Virus record (IMG/VR): IMGVR_UViG_3300018414_000009
Location: 1-52,365 of that record
Strand: one strand, 5' to 3'
DNA length: 52,365 bases
Origin: a virus
Of the stretch, positions 26,853-36,931 are shown in pieces. Positions within the stretch are counted from its first letter, which is position 1, and every line of letters starts with the position of its first letter. The notes below the pieces were generated by a model. That model searched no databases and was not told the DNA's origin. It was given only the letters and a program-made list of their open reading frames with translations. Position numbers and translations under genes: made by a program.

Positions 26853-28445
26853 ATGAATAGATATCAAACGCCTATAGACCAACCTCTTGAACAATACGTA
26901 CCTATTCCATTAGATACGATTGGGAGAGTTGCACAAGCCGATCAACAAGATTACGATACCCAGGAAAAACAAAATGCAGCTACTAATTCGGCTTTAGCCA
27001 ACATGACAAGTTATAGTCCGGATATTCAAAATAAATTATTGGATAAAGCCAATCAATTTAAAAAAGAAAGCGAAGAAGTATACAATCAATATCCGGATTG
27101 GACGGATCCCATAGGTAAACGAAAACGACAAGAATTATACGCTCGTTATGTAAATGATCCTTTATATTCACAAAACAATAAATATAACCAAGCCTATTTA
27201 GCTAATCAAAAAATTGTTCAAAAATTGAATTCCGAAGGAGTTCCTTACGCTGATCCATTCGCTAATGGGAAAGCGGTAGATCTAAGTGGAAATATTGTTA
27301 TTCCTAATCAGTTTGCCAAAAAATTAGATTATATTGAGCAAATAGATCATTTAGGATCAAAAGCGGGTTTTGATGATTATGGAAATGGGGTTAAATCAAA
27401 CCACGCTAATCTCAATAATCAAATCGCTAGAGCCATCAATCCTAATAGCGATATTTATAAACAAGCGTATCAACACGCATCTACGTTAGGTATTGATCCA
27501 TCTCAAAGAAGAGATTGGGCTACTAAAGCCATCATGGATCGATTTAAAAATTACGCTCATCAAGAATATGATCCTAATTCAGACCCGAATGTAAAAGCGT
27601 CAATAGCTCAAAATGATGTAGGTTTCCTTCATGCTCCTACATTAGATGAAAGTCAATCAGGATTTAATGAATCTAACGAATTCAATAATGCGGGATTATT
27701 GGGCAAACACGTTACTGGAAATCGTGTAGTTTCTCATTATACTTTTGGTAAATCTACCGTACCTTATAATAGAAATGTAGATTTACAACCCATCTCAGGT
27801 CCTCATTGGCATGTAGGACCAGATGGTCACGCTGATTTATCTTTAACTGAAAAACCAACAATTATTACAGGCGGTAAACATTTATATGATGCGGTTATGG
27901 GAGTCATTCAAGATGGTCCTCGTAATTTAATAGGTCAATTAGTTACATTGGATCAAGATGGTGATGTTACCGGACATACAGGTAATACCATGAGTGAGAA
28001 AATACATAAAGATCCGGTAACGGGAATTACGTATGGTAATTGGGGAACAAAAGATCAATTTATTATTCAACCCCAAGCGGTTACTGTTTATAGAAATCAC
28101 GATGGTAGTTCAGAATACGTACCTTTAAGTAGAGATCAATCTGAAAAATTCTTAGGAGCCGATTATAGTAGTAGTGTACCGGAAGATCCATCTCAACATT
28201 TAAGTAAAGAGCAATTAACAAATTCATTAAAAAACTTTAAATTTAGCAATGAATTTATTAATCGTTATCATAAAGCTACTGGACTCGAAAAACAAAATAT
28301 GAATCGAATTATTCAAAATCAATTAAGACAGAAAGATATAGAAGCTAAAAGAGCCGCTACATTTGGTTCACAAAATAAGTTAGGAAATATCGAAAGCAGT
28401 ATTTATCAAGACGAAAAACCAGAATCCAAAACAGTTGAAAACTAA
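26853..28445 (+). CDS. Virion cargo-type protein, crAss-like, unknown
   Basis: A 530-residue hydrophilic protein rich in Asn, Gln, Asp and Tyr, with helical N- and C-terminal parts and a beta-rich middle (about 300-440). No known catalytic motif is seen. Both neighbours are large late genes: 9 nt after the transglycosylase-domain gene, and its stop overlaps the start of the giant gene (TAATG). Proteins of this place and size in crAss-like phages are packaged in the virion and ejected into the cell, so I infer the same. It has no signal peptide or membrane segment. Confidence 0.65.
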   Translation: MNRYQTPIDQPLEQYVPIPLDTIGRVAQADQQDYDTQEKQNAATNSALANMTSYSPDIQNKLLDKANQFKKESEEVYNQYPDWTDPIGKRKRQELYARYVNDPLYSQNNKYNQAYLANQKIVQKLNSEGVPYADPFANGKAVDLSGNIVIPNQFAKKLDYIEQIDHLGSKAGFDDYGNGVKSNHANLNNQIARAINPNSDIYKQAYQHASTLGIDPSQRRDWATKAIMDRFKNYAHQEYDPNSDPNVKASIAQNDVGFLHAPTLDESQSGFNESNEFNNAGLLGKHVTGNRVVSHYTFGKSTVPYNRNVDLQPISGPHWHVGPDGHADLSLTEKPTIITGGKHLYDAVMGVIQDGPRNLIGQLVTLDQDGDVTGHTGNTMSEKIHKDPVTGITYGNWGTKDQFIIQPQAVTVYRNHDGSSEYVPLSRDQSEKFLGADYSSSVPEDPSQHLSKEQLTNSLKNFKFSNEFINRYHKATGLEKQNMNRIIQNQLRQKDIEAKRAATFGSQNKLGNIESSIYQDEKPESKTVEN

Positions 28446-31400
28446 TGGGCAAAAAAAGAAAAATAGATGTTGGGGACGATATTTATGCGAGTGAATCTGA
28501 TCCATTAGTTCGGTTTTTTGCAGGTCATAAAGACACAACATCGGGGTATTCACCAACAGATGCTGAAAAAGATCCGTTATACCAGTTATATAACAAACCA
28601 TCTAATTTACAAAATACTCCGCGAGTTTCCTTACCTGATTTAAATGTGGAAGCCCAGCCCAGAATTAATACTCAAGAGCAACAAGCGGCTTTTCATCAAG
28701 CTAATCTTAACGGGTTTATTCCTAATCCCCATGATCCATCAGGTCAGCCTTTGGATACTCGTAATTTGGATCCGGCTAGTTTATGGGATATTATAACAGG
28801 CAATGCTCCTATTGTAGATAAGAATGGTACGAAACGATTAGCTAGACAAACTACTGGATACGCTAATGATTCAGATCCTAATAATCCAGATACTACCGCT
28901 CAAAGTAAACGAGCTGAAGCTGAAAATTATTTTTCCGAAATTCCAGGCTTTAATCAATTAATTAGTCCTGGATTTACTAGCAAACAATTCAAAGTATTTC
29001 ATGATCCGAGTAATCCTAATGATATTCCCACATTGGTTCCGTTTAGTCCTAAAGATGAACAAGATCTCAATCAAACAGTGAGTACATACGGACCAAAAGA
29101 TTTCTCTTCTAATTTTTTACGATCTTTTTCAGATGGATTTTCTAATGGTATCGGATCGACCGCTAATATTGTGACCGGAACAGCCCAAGCAGTTAAAGAT
29201 ATTTTCAATCCGTCTCAAGATTCTTGGTTAGATAAAACAGCTAATCAAATTCGTAAAACAACAAAACAAGAAGAATTACCGGGTAGTGAAGATCAAACGG
29301 ATCCGTTTAGCGCTCAAGGTGTGTTTAAAGGATTAGGTAGTGGAGTAGCTTCTTTGGCTCAATTTGGCGGTTTAGGAAAGGGAATAGGTTTATCCGGTAA
29401 AGCATTAGGACTATTACGTAGTCCACGAGCCGTAGAATTAGCTAGTCGTTTAGGAGGTATGTTTATGCTGAGTGTTGGCCCAGCTTACGAAGAAGCTTTG
29501 AATAATGGCTTATCGGAAAAAGATGCGGGAATTATGGGAGTGAGCATCGGCATGTTAAATAGCGGTCTTCAAGAACTTTTAGGTCCTACGGTTCTAACAA
29601 AATATTTAACCGGAGGAGGAAGTAAAGAAATAACTAAAATGGCTTTGGATGAATTAAAAGCCCATGGTGGGGAATTGACTGAGAAAGCTTTAAACGACAT
29701 CACTCCTAATTTACTTCGACGAGTATATTCGAGCATTAAGGGACTAGAAGGAACCAGTCGATTAGGTAATGCTATTTCTGCCGCTGGAGAAACTTCTTTA
29801 CAAATGGGAGTTCAATCCGCATTAGATGATACCGCTAAAGTATTATATAATAATATGCATAAAAATGATGCGGATAAATACGAATACAACGGTTTGTACG
29901 GAGGATTATCGCAACAGGATATTTTTAGAAAAGCTTTTACAGAAGCGGGATCAGGAGCTATTTTAGGATTAACGACTGGGGTGATGATTCCCGGATCAAA
30001 AGATGAAAAATCAATTCGTCAAAAAATAGCTGATGGTAAAACGGATGATGTATTAAAATCGCTAAATTGGATGAAATCCGATGGTAAATTAACGGATGAT
30101 CAGCATCAAGCGTATGTAGACCGGGTAAATCAATTGGACGATATTTATAATAAAAATAAAGAAGCCTGGAATAGTGTACCTGATCCAGCAAAAAGAAAAG
30201 AAAATCAAGATCGAGGATTTGAAACCATCGATCAAATATTTCGTCAAAAAATGAATGTGGATCGCGAACAAGAAGCATTCGGTCAAAAAGTAAATGAAAT
30301 TAGTAATGAGCCTAATTTAGACGACGATGTTAAACAGGAAAAAATAAAAAATGCTCGTGAGCCTTTAACAGCCGCTGAGAGAGAATTAGCTACCAGTCGT
30401 AAGAATTTACGAGATTTGTTACCAGATGAAAATGGTGAAATACCTTTTGAACAAAAACAAGAAATTGATCGTAAATTAATTAAAAATTTAGGAAATAAAT
30501 TAGGCGTTAATTCAGAAACTGAATCACTACTAGATGATTTTATTATACATAAAATTCATAAACGGGGTATTTATGACCTCACCGATGAATTAACAGATGC
30601 TATCCATGGGAGAGAAGATCGAAACCCCACAAAAGAAGATCATGATACATTTGAAAAATTATTTCACGATAACGATTTAGAAGGATTAAAAAAAGATTGG
30701 GAAGATCACGTAGATAGTAAAACTAAATCGGATATTCGAGATACTAAAGTTAAAAAAGATATTTTATCCGATATGTCTAAAATATCTGATTCAGATTTAG
30801 AAAATTTATTATCCCAGGAAAAAAATCCTAAAAACAGGCAACTTATTAAAGATGAATTAGAAAAGCGTAAGAATCCGGATAATTTAGATAATATTCCTAA
30901 TAAATTAGCCTATAGTTCTTTTGATTCAAAAAATAATATCGATACGATTGATCCTACTGATGGGAGTAAAGTTAAAAATCCTAATTTCAATCGAAAGTTA
31001 GAATCCCATAACCATTATCCCCAGGATACACGAGCTATTATTCGACCGATGACTTTTGAAGAAGCTAAATCTGTGTATCCAGAACTTACTAAAGAAAAAT
31101 TTGATAAAAACAATAGTAAGAAGGATACTCATATGTTGGGAACTTTCAGAGAATCAGATAATGAATTTATGGGTCATTACCCCACATCAAAAAGAATTAA
31201 AGAAACAGGTAAAAACTCAGACCCCCTTGTTTTAGCGAATTCTTTAAAAGTACGAGATCAATTATTTAAAAATCCAGAAAATCCCATTTCTACTTCTATT
31301 AAAAAAAGTAGAGGACGGATGAATTATCAATACGAAGTAACTCCTGAAGGAATTCATAAAACATTATATCGACCTTTTTTAGAACGATTGGGTGACAAAT

Positions 31401-34400
31401 CTAAGTTAGCCAATGGCGTAAAACTATTAATTCCGGATAATAATATGGATCTTTTGGAAGCTAAAGGAAAAGTAACCGAAAGAACTCATTTTAATGAAGA
31501 AGAAATAAAAAAGGATATTAAAAATAAAGGTCAATTATTAGCTTCAGTTCCTTTACCAGATGGAAGTTACGGTCTTTCTCGTATTACCATCAATAAATTA
31601 GGTAAGGAAAATACCGATATTGTGGTTAAACTTCTTCAGGGAGCTTTTAGTAGTAATTCTGAAACCGCTAAAAAAATACAAAAAGAATTAACGGACGGAG
31701 GATTAAAAGTTAATTTTAAGGATTTACGTAGTGTAATGAATCTAATACGTAGCTTAGTATACGTAGACGGAGTTAATACGGGTATCCAATCGGTTAATCA
31801 ATCAGATGGAGAAAATAATCTCAGTTCTCCCCATACTTTTACATTTACTAATGAAAATGGTAAACTCATGCTCGATTTAGGGGAAAAAGATGGGAAATTT
31901 AACATTAGTGATTTATGGAACTCAGGATCAGAAGAAAAAAATCGATTAGAAGAAGCGATTGCTAATCGATACCGTAGAATAGATTTAAATTTACTTAACC
32001 AAGAAGGTAAATATACTTCGGTGGTTCACGATAATAATCACATATTAATAAAAGAATTTGATAGTTATCAAAAATATTTAAATGATACTGGAGCCGCTGA
32101 GTCCAATTTAAAAGGATATCCGGTGGAACCTGGGTCTATGGAATACACATTCGCTTCCCAACCTACTATTGCTTTAGAAGTGGGTCATCTAAGTGATATG
32201 GAAAATGACGGTCCTCATTTAGTTCGAGAAGAATTGAATGAAGATGGAAACAGTAAAGAAGAACTATCTAAAGAACATTCCTTTAAGAAATCAATTGGTT
32301 TAGAAAAAGAAGCTGATACATCCGTTCATTCTGTATTATCCCATATTCAAACCATGGAAGATATACCCGAATCTACCAAACGAGTAGCTAATGAATTACG
32401 AGAATTACTTCCGGAAGATACTTTAGTAAAAGAAAGTGGTGAGTTTACAAACTTAGATGCGTGGGTAGATAATTCTCATATTTACTTAAACGTATCTAAA
32501 TTAGTAGATGGTGAATCAAGTAAAGAGACCGCAATATCCCGCATTTTAGAAGAAGGTCTCCATTTACTAACCCAAGATAAATTATATTCGGATGAATTAA
32601 GTCCGGAAGAAGCTAAATCTCGAAACCGGATTGAAACACTATTTAATCGTTATAAACGAGATACGATTTTAAAAGACAAACAGCGTAAGGATCAATTTAA
32701 TACTTTTCAATCCATTAATGAAAAACTAAAAAAACAAACTCAAGATCCTAGTATCGAAGTTACTGATCAAGAAAAAGAATGGTATTCAAAATATTATGAT
32801 AAATTATATCCATTAACTTCATTGGATGAATTTGTCGCATCTGGACTAAGTAATCCAGAATTTGCTGATCGATTGGGTAAACGAGAAAGAACTGAAAGTT
32901 ATTGGCAAAAATTATTTAATGGTGTCATGGATATGGTGGGAATTCATTATAAAAATGATTTCGAAGCCTTATTAGATAATACGTTAAAATTAGCGGGTAA
33001 AACGGAAAAGAAAAGTGAAGTGGATACAGAAGCTCCTCGTAATTTTGCTGTGGGTAAACAATCAGGTAATAAAGAAAACGATATACCGGATCATGGACGA
33101 GCCATCAAAAATATGTATAATCTTTTTAATAAAAAACGAGGATTGGATAGTATTCGAGGAACGGTGGATCGAGATGCCATTCAAGCTGAGGTTGATAAAT
33201 ATAACGAAAAAGTAGGATACAAAGCTCTTACCATTTACGATGGTAAAAGTAAAACGGATGATAGTACTTACTATAAAATAGTTTTGGATAAATCGGTGGA
33301 TAAAAATGTTCGTAATAGTATTTCTCAAGAAGAAGAGGAAGCTAAACGAAATATTGTGAATGCTAAAATAAAAGCATTGGAACGACAAAAAGTCGATTTA
33401 AGTAAACGGATTACTGAAAAGAATAAAGAAAGTATTTATCGAGCATTAGGTAAGATTAATGCTAAGATTGAAAATTTAAAACAAGCTGATTTTTTATCAG
33501 ATGTAGTATCATCTATCGATAAAGCCGTAAGATCCGCTTATAGTGAAATTCAAAATCCAAATTCTAGCATCGAATCTATTCAATCCGCTAAAGATCAATT
33601 GCGAATTTACGAAAATACGTTTAACGAGGAAACAAAAAAATTGTTAGATGAATCTTTATTAGGTAAGTTAAAAAATATTGAATTTGAAAGGCAAAAAGTT
33701 TATGAAAAATTAAAAAATAAAGAAACGGAATTAGTAAAAATTGGATTACCTGAAATGACCATCGATCAAATTGATGGTGAAAAACTTCAAAGTATTTTTA
33801 CTAAACCTCAAAAAAATACTAATCCTTTTCGTAGATTTTTATTAGATGGTAGAGATTCATTTAACCAGGCTCTCCAATTAGCGTCTAACATTATCGATAA
33901 AGTTAAAATTAATGCTGAAACTCTTAGACAAAAAGAAGTTAATAAAAACAAAAAGTTATTTAAAGATTATCGGGATTTAGGAAATCGAGGTTTTACCGAA
34001 TTTATTCAATATGATAAAGAAGGTAAAGCTACGGGTAAAATGTTAAATGAAACCAATGCCGAATATGATCGATTAAAAGATGAAGCTATTCAAAATAAAA
34101 AATACTCGGAATTCTTAAAAGATCATAACACCATCGAAATTTCAAGAGAAAGACGATTACAATACGAACGAGATTTAAAAAATTTACGAGATAATCATCC
34201 AGATTGGGAAGACGAAGAATCTCCGGATTATCATATCATCGAACAATGGATAAAATATAATGATCCGGATGAGTATAAAGCAAAAGTCTTGAGTGGAGAT
34301 ACAAAAGTTCCTAGGAGTAATCCCTATGTAGATATTATTCCTAATAAAGAATTTCTGGATCCTAAATACACCCAATTGATGAAAAAGGGAGAAAATAGTC

Positions 34401-36226
34401 CAGAAGTAAAATTGTATCGATATTTAGCTGATAAATTTTCTGATTACTATAAACGATACAGTAATTATAATGAGAACAATATCCCCCAGTTCTCTAAGGA
34501 TATGATTGAATATATGAAAGATGGGGATCCGAAAGGAGCTATGAATAAATTTATTAACGAATTTCGAGATAGTTTTTTAACCACAGCTGATCCATTGACC
34601 AAAGAAAATTTAGTAGACGAGGAAGGAAATGTAGCCAATAGTATTCCGTTTTATCATCTTACGAGTAATATTGATCCTTCTCAAATGAGTTTTAATTTGG
34701 AGGATATTGTAAATCACATGATTAATCAAGATTTACTGGTCCGAGGTAAACTAGAAGCTGAACCCTATTTAAAATTTATTCGAGAGCAACTAGCTAATGC
34801 TACTACTTTAAAAACGGATAGAAGCGGTAAAACCCAATTGGTTCTTCACGAAGATAGTACGGTTAGTCCTATCGAGGTTCCCGTAGAAGCTGATTTTAGC
34901 CCCCTACAACAATTAGATTACATGTTGGATGCTAACTTATATGGTAAATCTAAAAATCATACTCCGATCTTTAAAGTATATGATCCGGAAGGAAAGAAAT
35001 TACTAGATTTTAGTACAGGCGAAGAAGGAAAAGGAATGAGTTTATCATCGGTAGCGGATGGAATTAATAAGTTTTCTCGTTTGGGTGTAATGGGGTTAAA
35101 TGCTCCAGCGGCTACATCCCGTTTAGTTTTAGGAGTACTGCAAAATTTAATGCGATCTACTTCACGAGAAGGCGTTACTTTAGATACGATGATGTTTGGT
35201 TTTGGTAAAGCTATTGAAGGGGCTAATCATATGTCGGATACTTCCATTAAAAATAAATTGTTGATGGAGTATTACCAGGTTCCTACTAAATTAAGTGAAG
35301 CTACCCACGGTAAAGGAGTTAATCCTTTTATCGCTATTCACGCAACTGAAAAATTTATTGAAACCATGGAAGGAATTGGGTATTTAAAATTTGCCAAACG
35401 AGGTCAAACTAATTTGTATGATGGTTGGAGTTTAAATGCCGATAAAACAGAACTAGTTTGGACTGGAGATAAAAATGTATCTCCCCATGAATCAGAAAAT
35501 GATCGGGTAAAATTCATCAACTATTTAGCCAATACAGTTAGAGAATCCCATGCGGATATGGATAGTAAATTAGAAGTCGATAAAGAATGGTATGGAAGAT
35601 TATTAATTACGTATAAGAAATATTTTGCTCCATTTATCACTTCACGTTTCGGAATTGCTAATGAAAAAATAAATGGAACTACTTCCCAAGGTATTTATTG
35701 GTCATTACTTAAATTGAAAAACGGAGCTGATCAAACAGAAAGTTGGGGAAATGTAATGAAAAATGTATGGGATGTGTATTCTAAAAATCCTACACTAGAA
35801 GGAATTAGTACCCATGATAAAAATAACATTCGTAGATCTCTTAATGATTTTTTTGTAGTAGGATCTTTAGGAGCGATGGGGTTAGCCATAAAAGCTGTAT
35901 TAACCGACGATAAAGATAAAAATCAAAAACGAGCTTTAACTTTCGCTTTAAATATTATCAATCGAAATCTGGAAGAAAACTCCTCAGCCTTTAACCCTCA
36001 ATCTTGGGTAAAAATGGCACAAAATCCGGTTCCCGCTTTAACTACCGCTGGAAATGCCGTATCTATTATGTTTGCTATTCCCGGTTTATTATTAGGCCAA
36101 GATCAAATCAAATCCGGTAAAGAAAAAGGTAAGAGTAAGATATTGGGTAAAATTGGTAAAGAAATACCTATTGTCAATTCTCCAGGAAAAATTATCCGAT
36201 ATTTGGATTATGATAAAATAAAATAG
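28445..36226 (+). CDS. Giant virion cargo-type protein (2593 aa), crAss-like
   Basis: The largest gene of the window and the last of the late block. Residues 1-280 are hydrophilic. Residues about 285-360 hold hydrophobic Gly/Ala helices (LGSGVASLAQFGGLGKGIGL), and about 430-480 is a further helical part. Residues 520-900 are charged and coiled-coil-like. Around 1360-1375 the text ISRILEEGLHLLT resembles a zincin active-site helix with the first His replaced by Glu. From about 1600 to 2060 it is again highly charged and helical. The C-terminus has further hydrophobic segments (about 2205-2230 and 2475-2495). I do not see a DxDGD RNA polymerase motif. The layout suggests an ejected internal protein. 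The TAG stop lies in a hairpin arm at 36224. Confidence 0.7.
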   Translation: MGKKRKIDVGDDIYASESDPLVRFFAGHKDTTSGYSPTDAEKDPLYQLYNKPSNLQNTPRVSLPDLNVEAQPRINTQEQQAAFHQANLNGFIPNPHDPSGQPLDTRNLDPASLWDIITGNAPIVDKNGTKRLARQTTGYANDSDPNNPDTTAQSKRAEAENYFSEIPGFNQLISPGFTSKQFKVFHDPSNPNDIPTLVPFSPKDEQDLNQTVSTYGPKDFSSNFLRSFSDGFSNGIGSTANIVTGTAQAVKDIFNPSQDSWLDKTANQIRKTTKQEELPGSEDQTDPFSAQGVFKGLGSGVASLAQFGGLGKGIGLSGKALGLLRSPRAVELASRLGGMFMLSVGPAYEEALNNGLSEKDAGIMGVSIGMLNSGLQELLGPTVLTKYLTGGGSKEITKMALDELKAHGGELTEKALNDITPNLLRRVYSSIKGLEGTSRLGNAISAAGETSLQMGVQSALDDTAKVLYNNMHKNDADKYEYNGLYGGLSQQDIFRKAFTEAGSGAILGLTTGVMIPGSKDEKSIRQKIADGKTDDVLKSLNWMKSDGKLTDDQHQAYVDRVNQLDDIYNKNKEAWNSVPDPAKRKENQDRGFETIDQIFRQKMNVDREQEAFGQKVNEISNEPNLDDDVKQEKIKNAREPLTAAERELATSRKNLRDLLPDENGEIPFEQKQEIDRKLIKNLGNKLGVNSETESLLDDFIIHKIHKRGIYDLTDELTDAIHGREDRNPTKEDHDTFEKLFHDNDLEGLKKDWEDHVDSKTKSDIRDTKVKKDILSDMSKISDSDLENLLSQEKNPKNRQLIKDELEKRKNPDNLDNIPNKLAYSSFDSKNNIDTIDPTDGSKVKNPNFNRKLESHNHYPQDTRAIIRPMTFEEAKSVYPELTKEKFDKNNSKKDTHMLGTFRESDNEFMGHYPTSKRIKETGKNSDPLVLANSLKVRDQLFKNPENPISTSIKKSRGRMNYQYEVTPEGIHKTLYRPFLERLGDKSKLANGVKLLIPDNNMDLLEAKGKVTERTHFNEEEIKKDIKNKGQLLASVPLPDGSYGLSRITINKLGKENTDIVVKLLQGAFSSNSETAKKIQKELTDGGLKVNFKDLRSVMNLIRSLVYVDGVNTGIQSVNQSDGENNLSSPHTFTFTNENGKLMLDLGEKDGKFNISDLWNSGSEEKNRLEEAIANRYRRIDLNLLNQEGKYTSVVHDNNHILIKEFDSYQKYLNDTGAAESNLKGYPVEPGSMEYTFASQPTIALEVGHLSDMENDGPHLVREELNEDGNSKEELSKEHSFKKSIGLEKEADTSVHSVLSHIQTMEDIPESTKRVANELRELLPEDTLVKESGEFTNLDAWVDNSHIYLNVSKLVDGESSKETAISRILEEGLHLLTQDKLYSDELSPEEAKSRNRIETLFNRYKRDTILKDKQRKDQFNTFQSINEKLKKQTQDPSIEVTDQEKEWYSKYYDKLYPLTSLDEFVASGLSNPEFADRLGKRERTESYWQKLFNGVMDMVGIHYKNDFEALLDNTLKLAGKTEKKSEVDTEAPRNFAVGKQSGNKENDIPDHGRAIKNMYNLFNKKRGLDSIRGTVDRDAIQAEVDKYNEKVGYKALTIYDGKSKTDDSTYYKIVLDKSVDKNVRNSISQEEEEAKRNIVNAKIKALERQKVDLSKRITEKNKESIYRALGKINAKIENLKQADFLSDVVSSIDKAVRSAYSEIQNPNSSIESIQSAKDQLRIYENTFNEETKKLLDESLLGKLKNIEFERQKVYEKLKNKETELVKIGLPEMTIDQIDGEKLQSIFTKPQKNTNPFRRFLLDGRDSFNQALQLASNIIDKVKINAETLRQKEVNKNKKLFKDYRDLGNRGFTEFIQYDKEGKATGKMLNETNAEYDRLKDEAIQNKKYSEFLKDHNTIEISRERRLQYERDLKNLRDNHPDWEDEESPDYHIIEQWIKYNDPDEYKAKVLSGDTKVPRSNPYVDIIPNKEFLDPKYTQLMKKGENSPEVKLYRYLADKFSDYYKRYSNYNENNIPQFSKDMIEYMKDGDPKGAMNKFINEFRDSFLTTADPLTKENLVDEEGNVANSIPFYHLTSNIDPSQMSFNLEDIVNHMINQDLLVRGKLEAEPYLKFIREQLANATTLKTDRSGKTQLVLHEDSTVSPIEVPVEADFSPLQQLDYMLDANLYGKSKNHTPIFKVYDPEGKKLLDFSTGEEGKGMSLSSVADGINKFSRLGVMGLNAPAATSRLVLGVLQNLMRSTSREGVTLDTMMFGFGKAIEGANHMSDTSIKNKLLMEYYQVPTKLSEATHGKGVNPFIAIHATEKFIETMEGIGYLKFAKRGQTNLYDGWSLNADKTELVWTGDKNVSPHESENDRVKFINYLANTVRESHADMDSKLEVDKEWYGRLLITYKKYFAPFITSRFGIANEKINGTTSQGIYWSLLKLKNGADQTESWGNVMKNVWDVYSKNPTLEGISTHDKNNIRRSLNDFFVVGSLGAMGLAIKAVLTDDKDKNQKRALTFALNIINRNLEENSSAFNPQSWVKMAQNPVPALTTAGNAVSIMFAIPGLLLGQDQIKSGKEKGKSKILGKIGKEIPIVNSPGKIIRYLDYDKIK

Positions 36227-36282
36227 AATATATAGTAAACTTAGTATATTCTTTAATTATATTGAGTTTACTATATATTCTA
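36224..36282. repeat. 17-bp perfect inverted repeat at end of late block
   Basis: TAGAATATATAGTAAAC (36224-36240) is the exact reverse complement of 36266-36282, with a 25-nt loop. The stop codon of the 2593-residue gene lies inside the left arm. It may end or stabilise the late transcript at the convergent junction; no T run follows, so it is not a classical terminator. Confidence 0.75.
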
Positions 36283-36283
36283 T

Positions 36284-36321
36284 CGCATATAAAAACAAAA
36301 AATTACACCTAATTATATGCG
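36284..36321. repeat. Second hairpin at convergent junction
   Basis: CGCATATAA (36284-36292) and TTATATGCG (36313-36321) are perfect 9-bp complements with a 20-nt loop, immediately after the 17-bp repeat. It could end transcription in either direction or be a protein-binding site. Confidence 0.55.
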
Positions 36322-36330
36322 GTTCCATAT

Positions 36331-36359
36331 AAAAAATCCCCGGTTCGTCTAACCGAGGA
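36331..36359 (-). terminator. Rho-independent terminator of the leftward (early) operon
   Basis: On the minus strand TCCTCGGTT (36359-36351) pairs with AACCGGGGA (36345-36337) across a 5-nt loop, with one T.G wobble, followed by six T (36336-36331). It lies about 50 nt past the stop of the membrane-protein gene, the last gene of the leftward block. Confidence 0.9.
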
Positions 36360-36408
36360 TCTGATACTCTACGCTTTGTTTACCACGAGTATTTATCTTT
36401 ACAGGTTT

Positions 36409-36792
36409 TTACAGGCTACTACCTATTTTTTTCTTGTTGAACAACACGTAAGCAATTTGAAAAGAAATTCCCCAAACAGCCATCAAAATCAATCCATTTA
36501 CAAAAGTATTGACTATCCAAATATAATCCGTAGCAATAGCAAAACAAATTCCCAAAATCATAATTTCTTTAAACAGATGATACGCATCCGTAACGAATAC
36601 AAAAATAGTAGATGAACCAAGAAATCGTTCTTTAGTAGTACTACCTACTGCCCATTTATTTACCCAACTAACATTAGGATCCCAAAATTTAGGATTGAGT
36701 TTACTAAAAATAGAAGTAGAAAAAGTAGACTTTAAAGTATCACATACCGCTGAAGATACAGCCGCTAAGATTAGAAATAGAATAGAAATCAT
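36409..36792 (-). CDS. Small multi-span membrane protein
   Basis: A 127-residue integral membrane protein. Hydrophobic segments at about 1-16, 58-72, 75-92 and 95-117 alternate with short polar loops, and the tail is basic (NKKKIG). Similar 'SSAVCDTLKSTFSTSIFSK...FWDP...WVNKW' proteins occur in Bacteroidetes phages and host genomes; their function is not known to me. It is the last gene of the leftward block. Its start overlaps the stop of the 41-residue zinc-ribbon gene (ATGA), so the two are coupled. Possible roles are superinfection exclusion or membrane modification, both unproven. It is not an obvious holin. Confidence 0.75.
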   Translation of the reverse strand: MISILFLILAAVSSAVCDTLKSTFSTSIFSKLNPKFWDPNVSWVNKWAVGSTTKERFLGSSTIFVFVTDAYHLFKEIMILGICFAIATDYIWIVNTFVNGLILMAVWGISFQIAYVLFNKKKIGSSL

Positions 36793-36914
36793 TTTGTTTT
36801 AGGTTTAGGTTTATAAATTTGTGAAAGACAATCGGTACATGTAAAACTAGTACCTGGAATATTACTTATGATTTTTTTACCACATACGGAACAAATGTGA
36901 ACATGGAGACTCAT
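36789..36914 (-). CDS. 41-residue zinc-ribbon-like protein
   Basis: A short gene starting at the ATG at 36914 and ending at TGA 36789-36791. It holds CSVC (residues 8-11) and CTDC (26-29), a C-x2-C ... C-x2-C zinc ribbon with a 14-residue loop, then a basic tail (KPKPKTK). Its stop overlaps the ATG of the membrane-protein gene (ATGA), arguing that it is translated. Tiny zinc-ribbon proteins are common in phage early regions, but the target is unknown. Confidence 0.65.
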   Translation of the reverse strand: MSLHVHICSVCGKKIISNIPGTSFTCTDCLSQIYKPKPKTK

Positions 36915-36931
36915 ATAATTTTTATTAATTG

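Noticed and set aside
29958-30286. Overlapping minus-strand ORFs of 106 and 65 aa inside the giant cargo gene
   Set aside because: They are antisense shadows of a charged coding region with no independent support.
33062-33388. Minus-strand ORF of 108 aa inside the giant cargo gene
   Set aside because: Its hydrophobic text is what the reverse complement of Lys/Glu-rich codons gives. There is no spacer or promoter, and it lies wholly within a coding gene.
28445-36226. Virion RNA polymerase with DxDGD motif
   Set aside because: Large crAss-like proteins can be polymerases, but I found no DxDGD-type motif in this protein, so I do not claim it.
36376-36615. Plus-strand ORF of 79 aa opposite the membrane-protein gene
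   Set aside because: It is the antisense shadow of a coding minus-strand gene with clear membrane segments and a terminator. No start context supports it.
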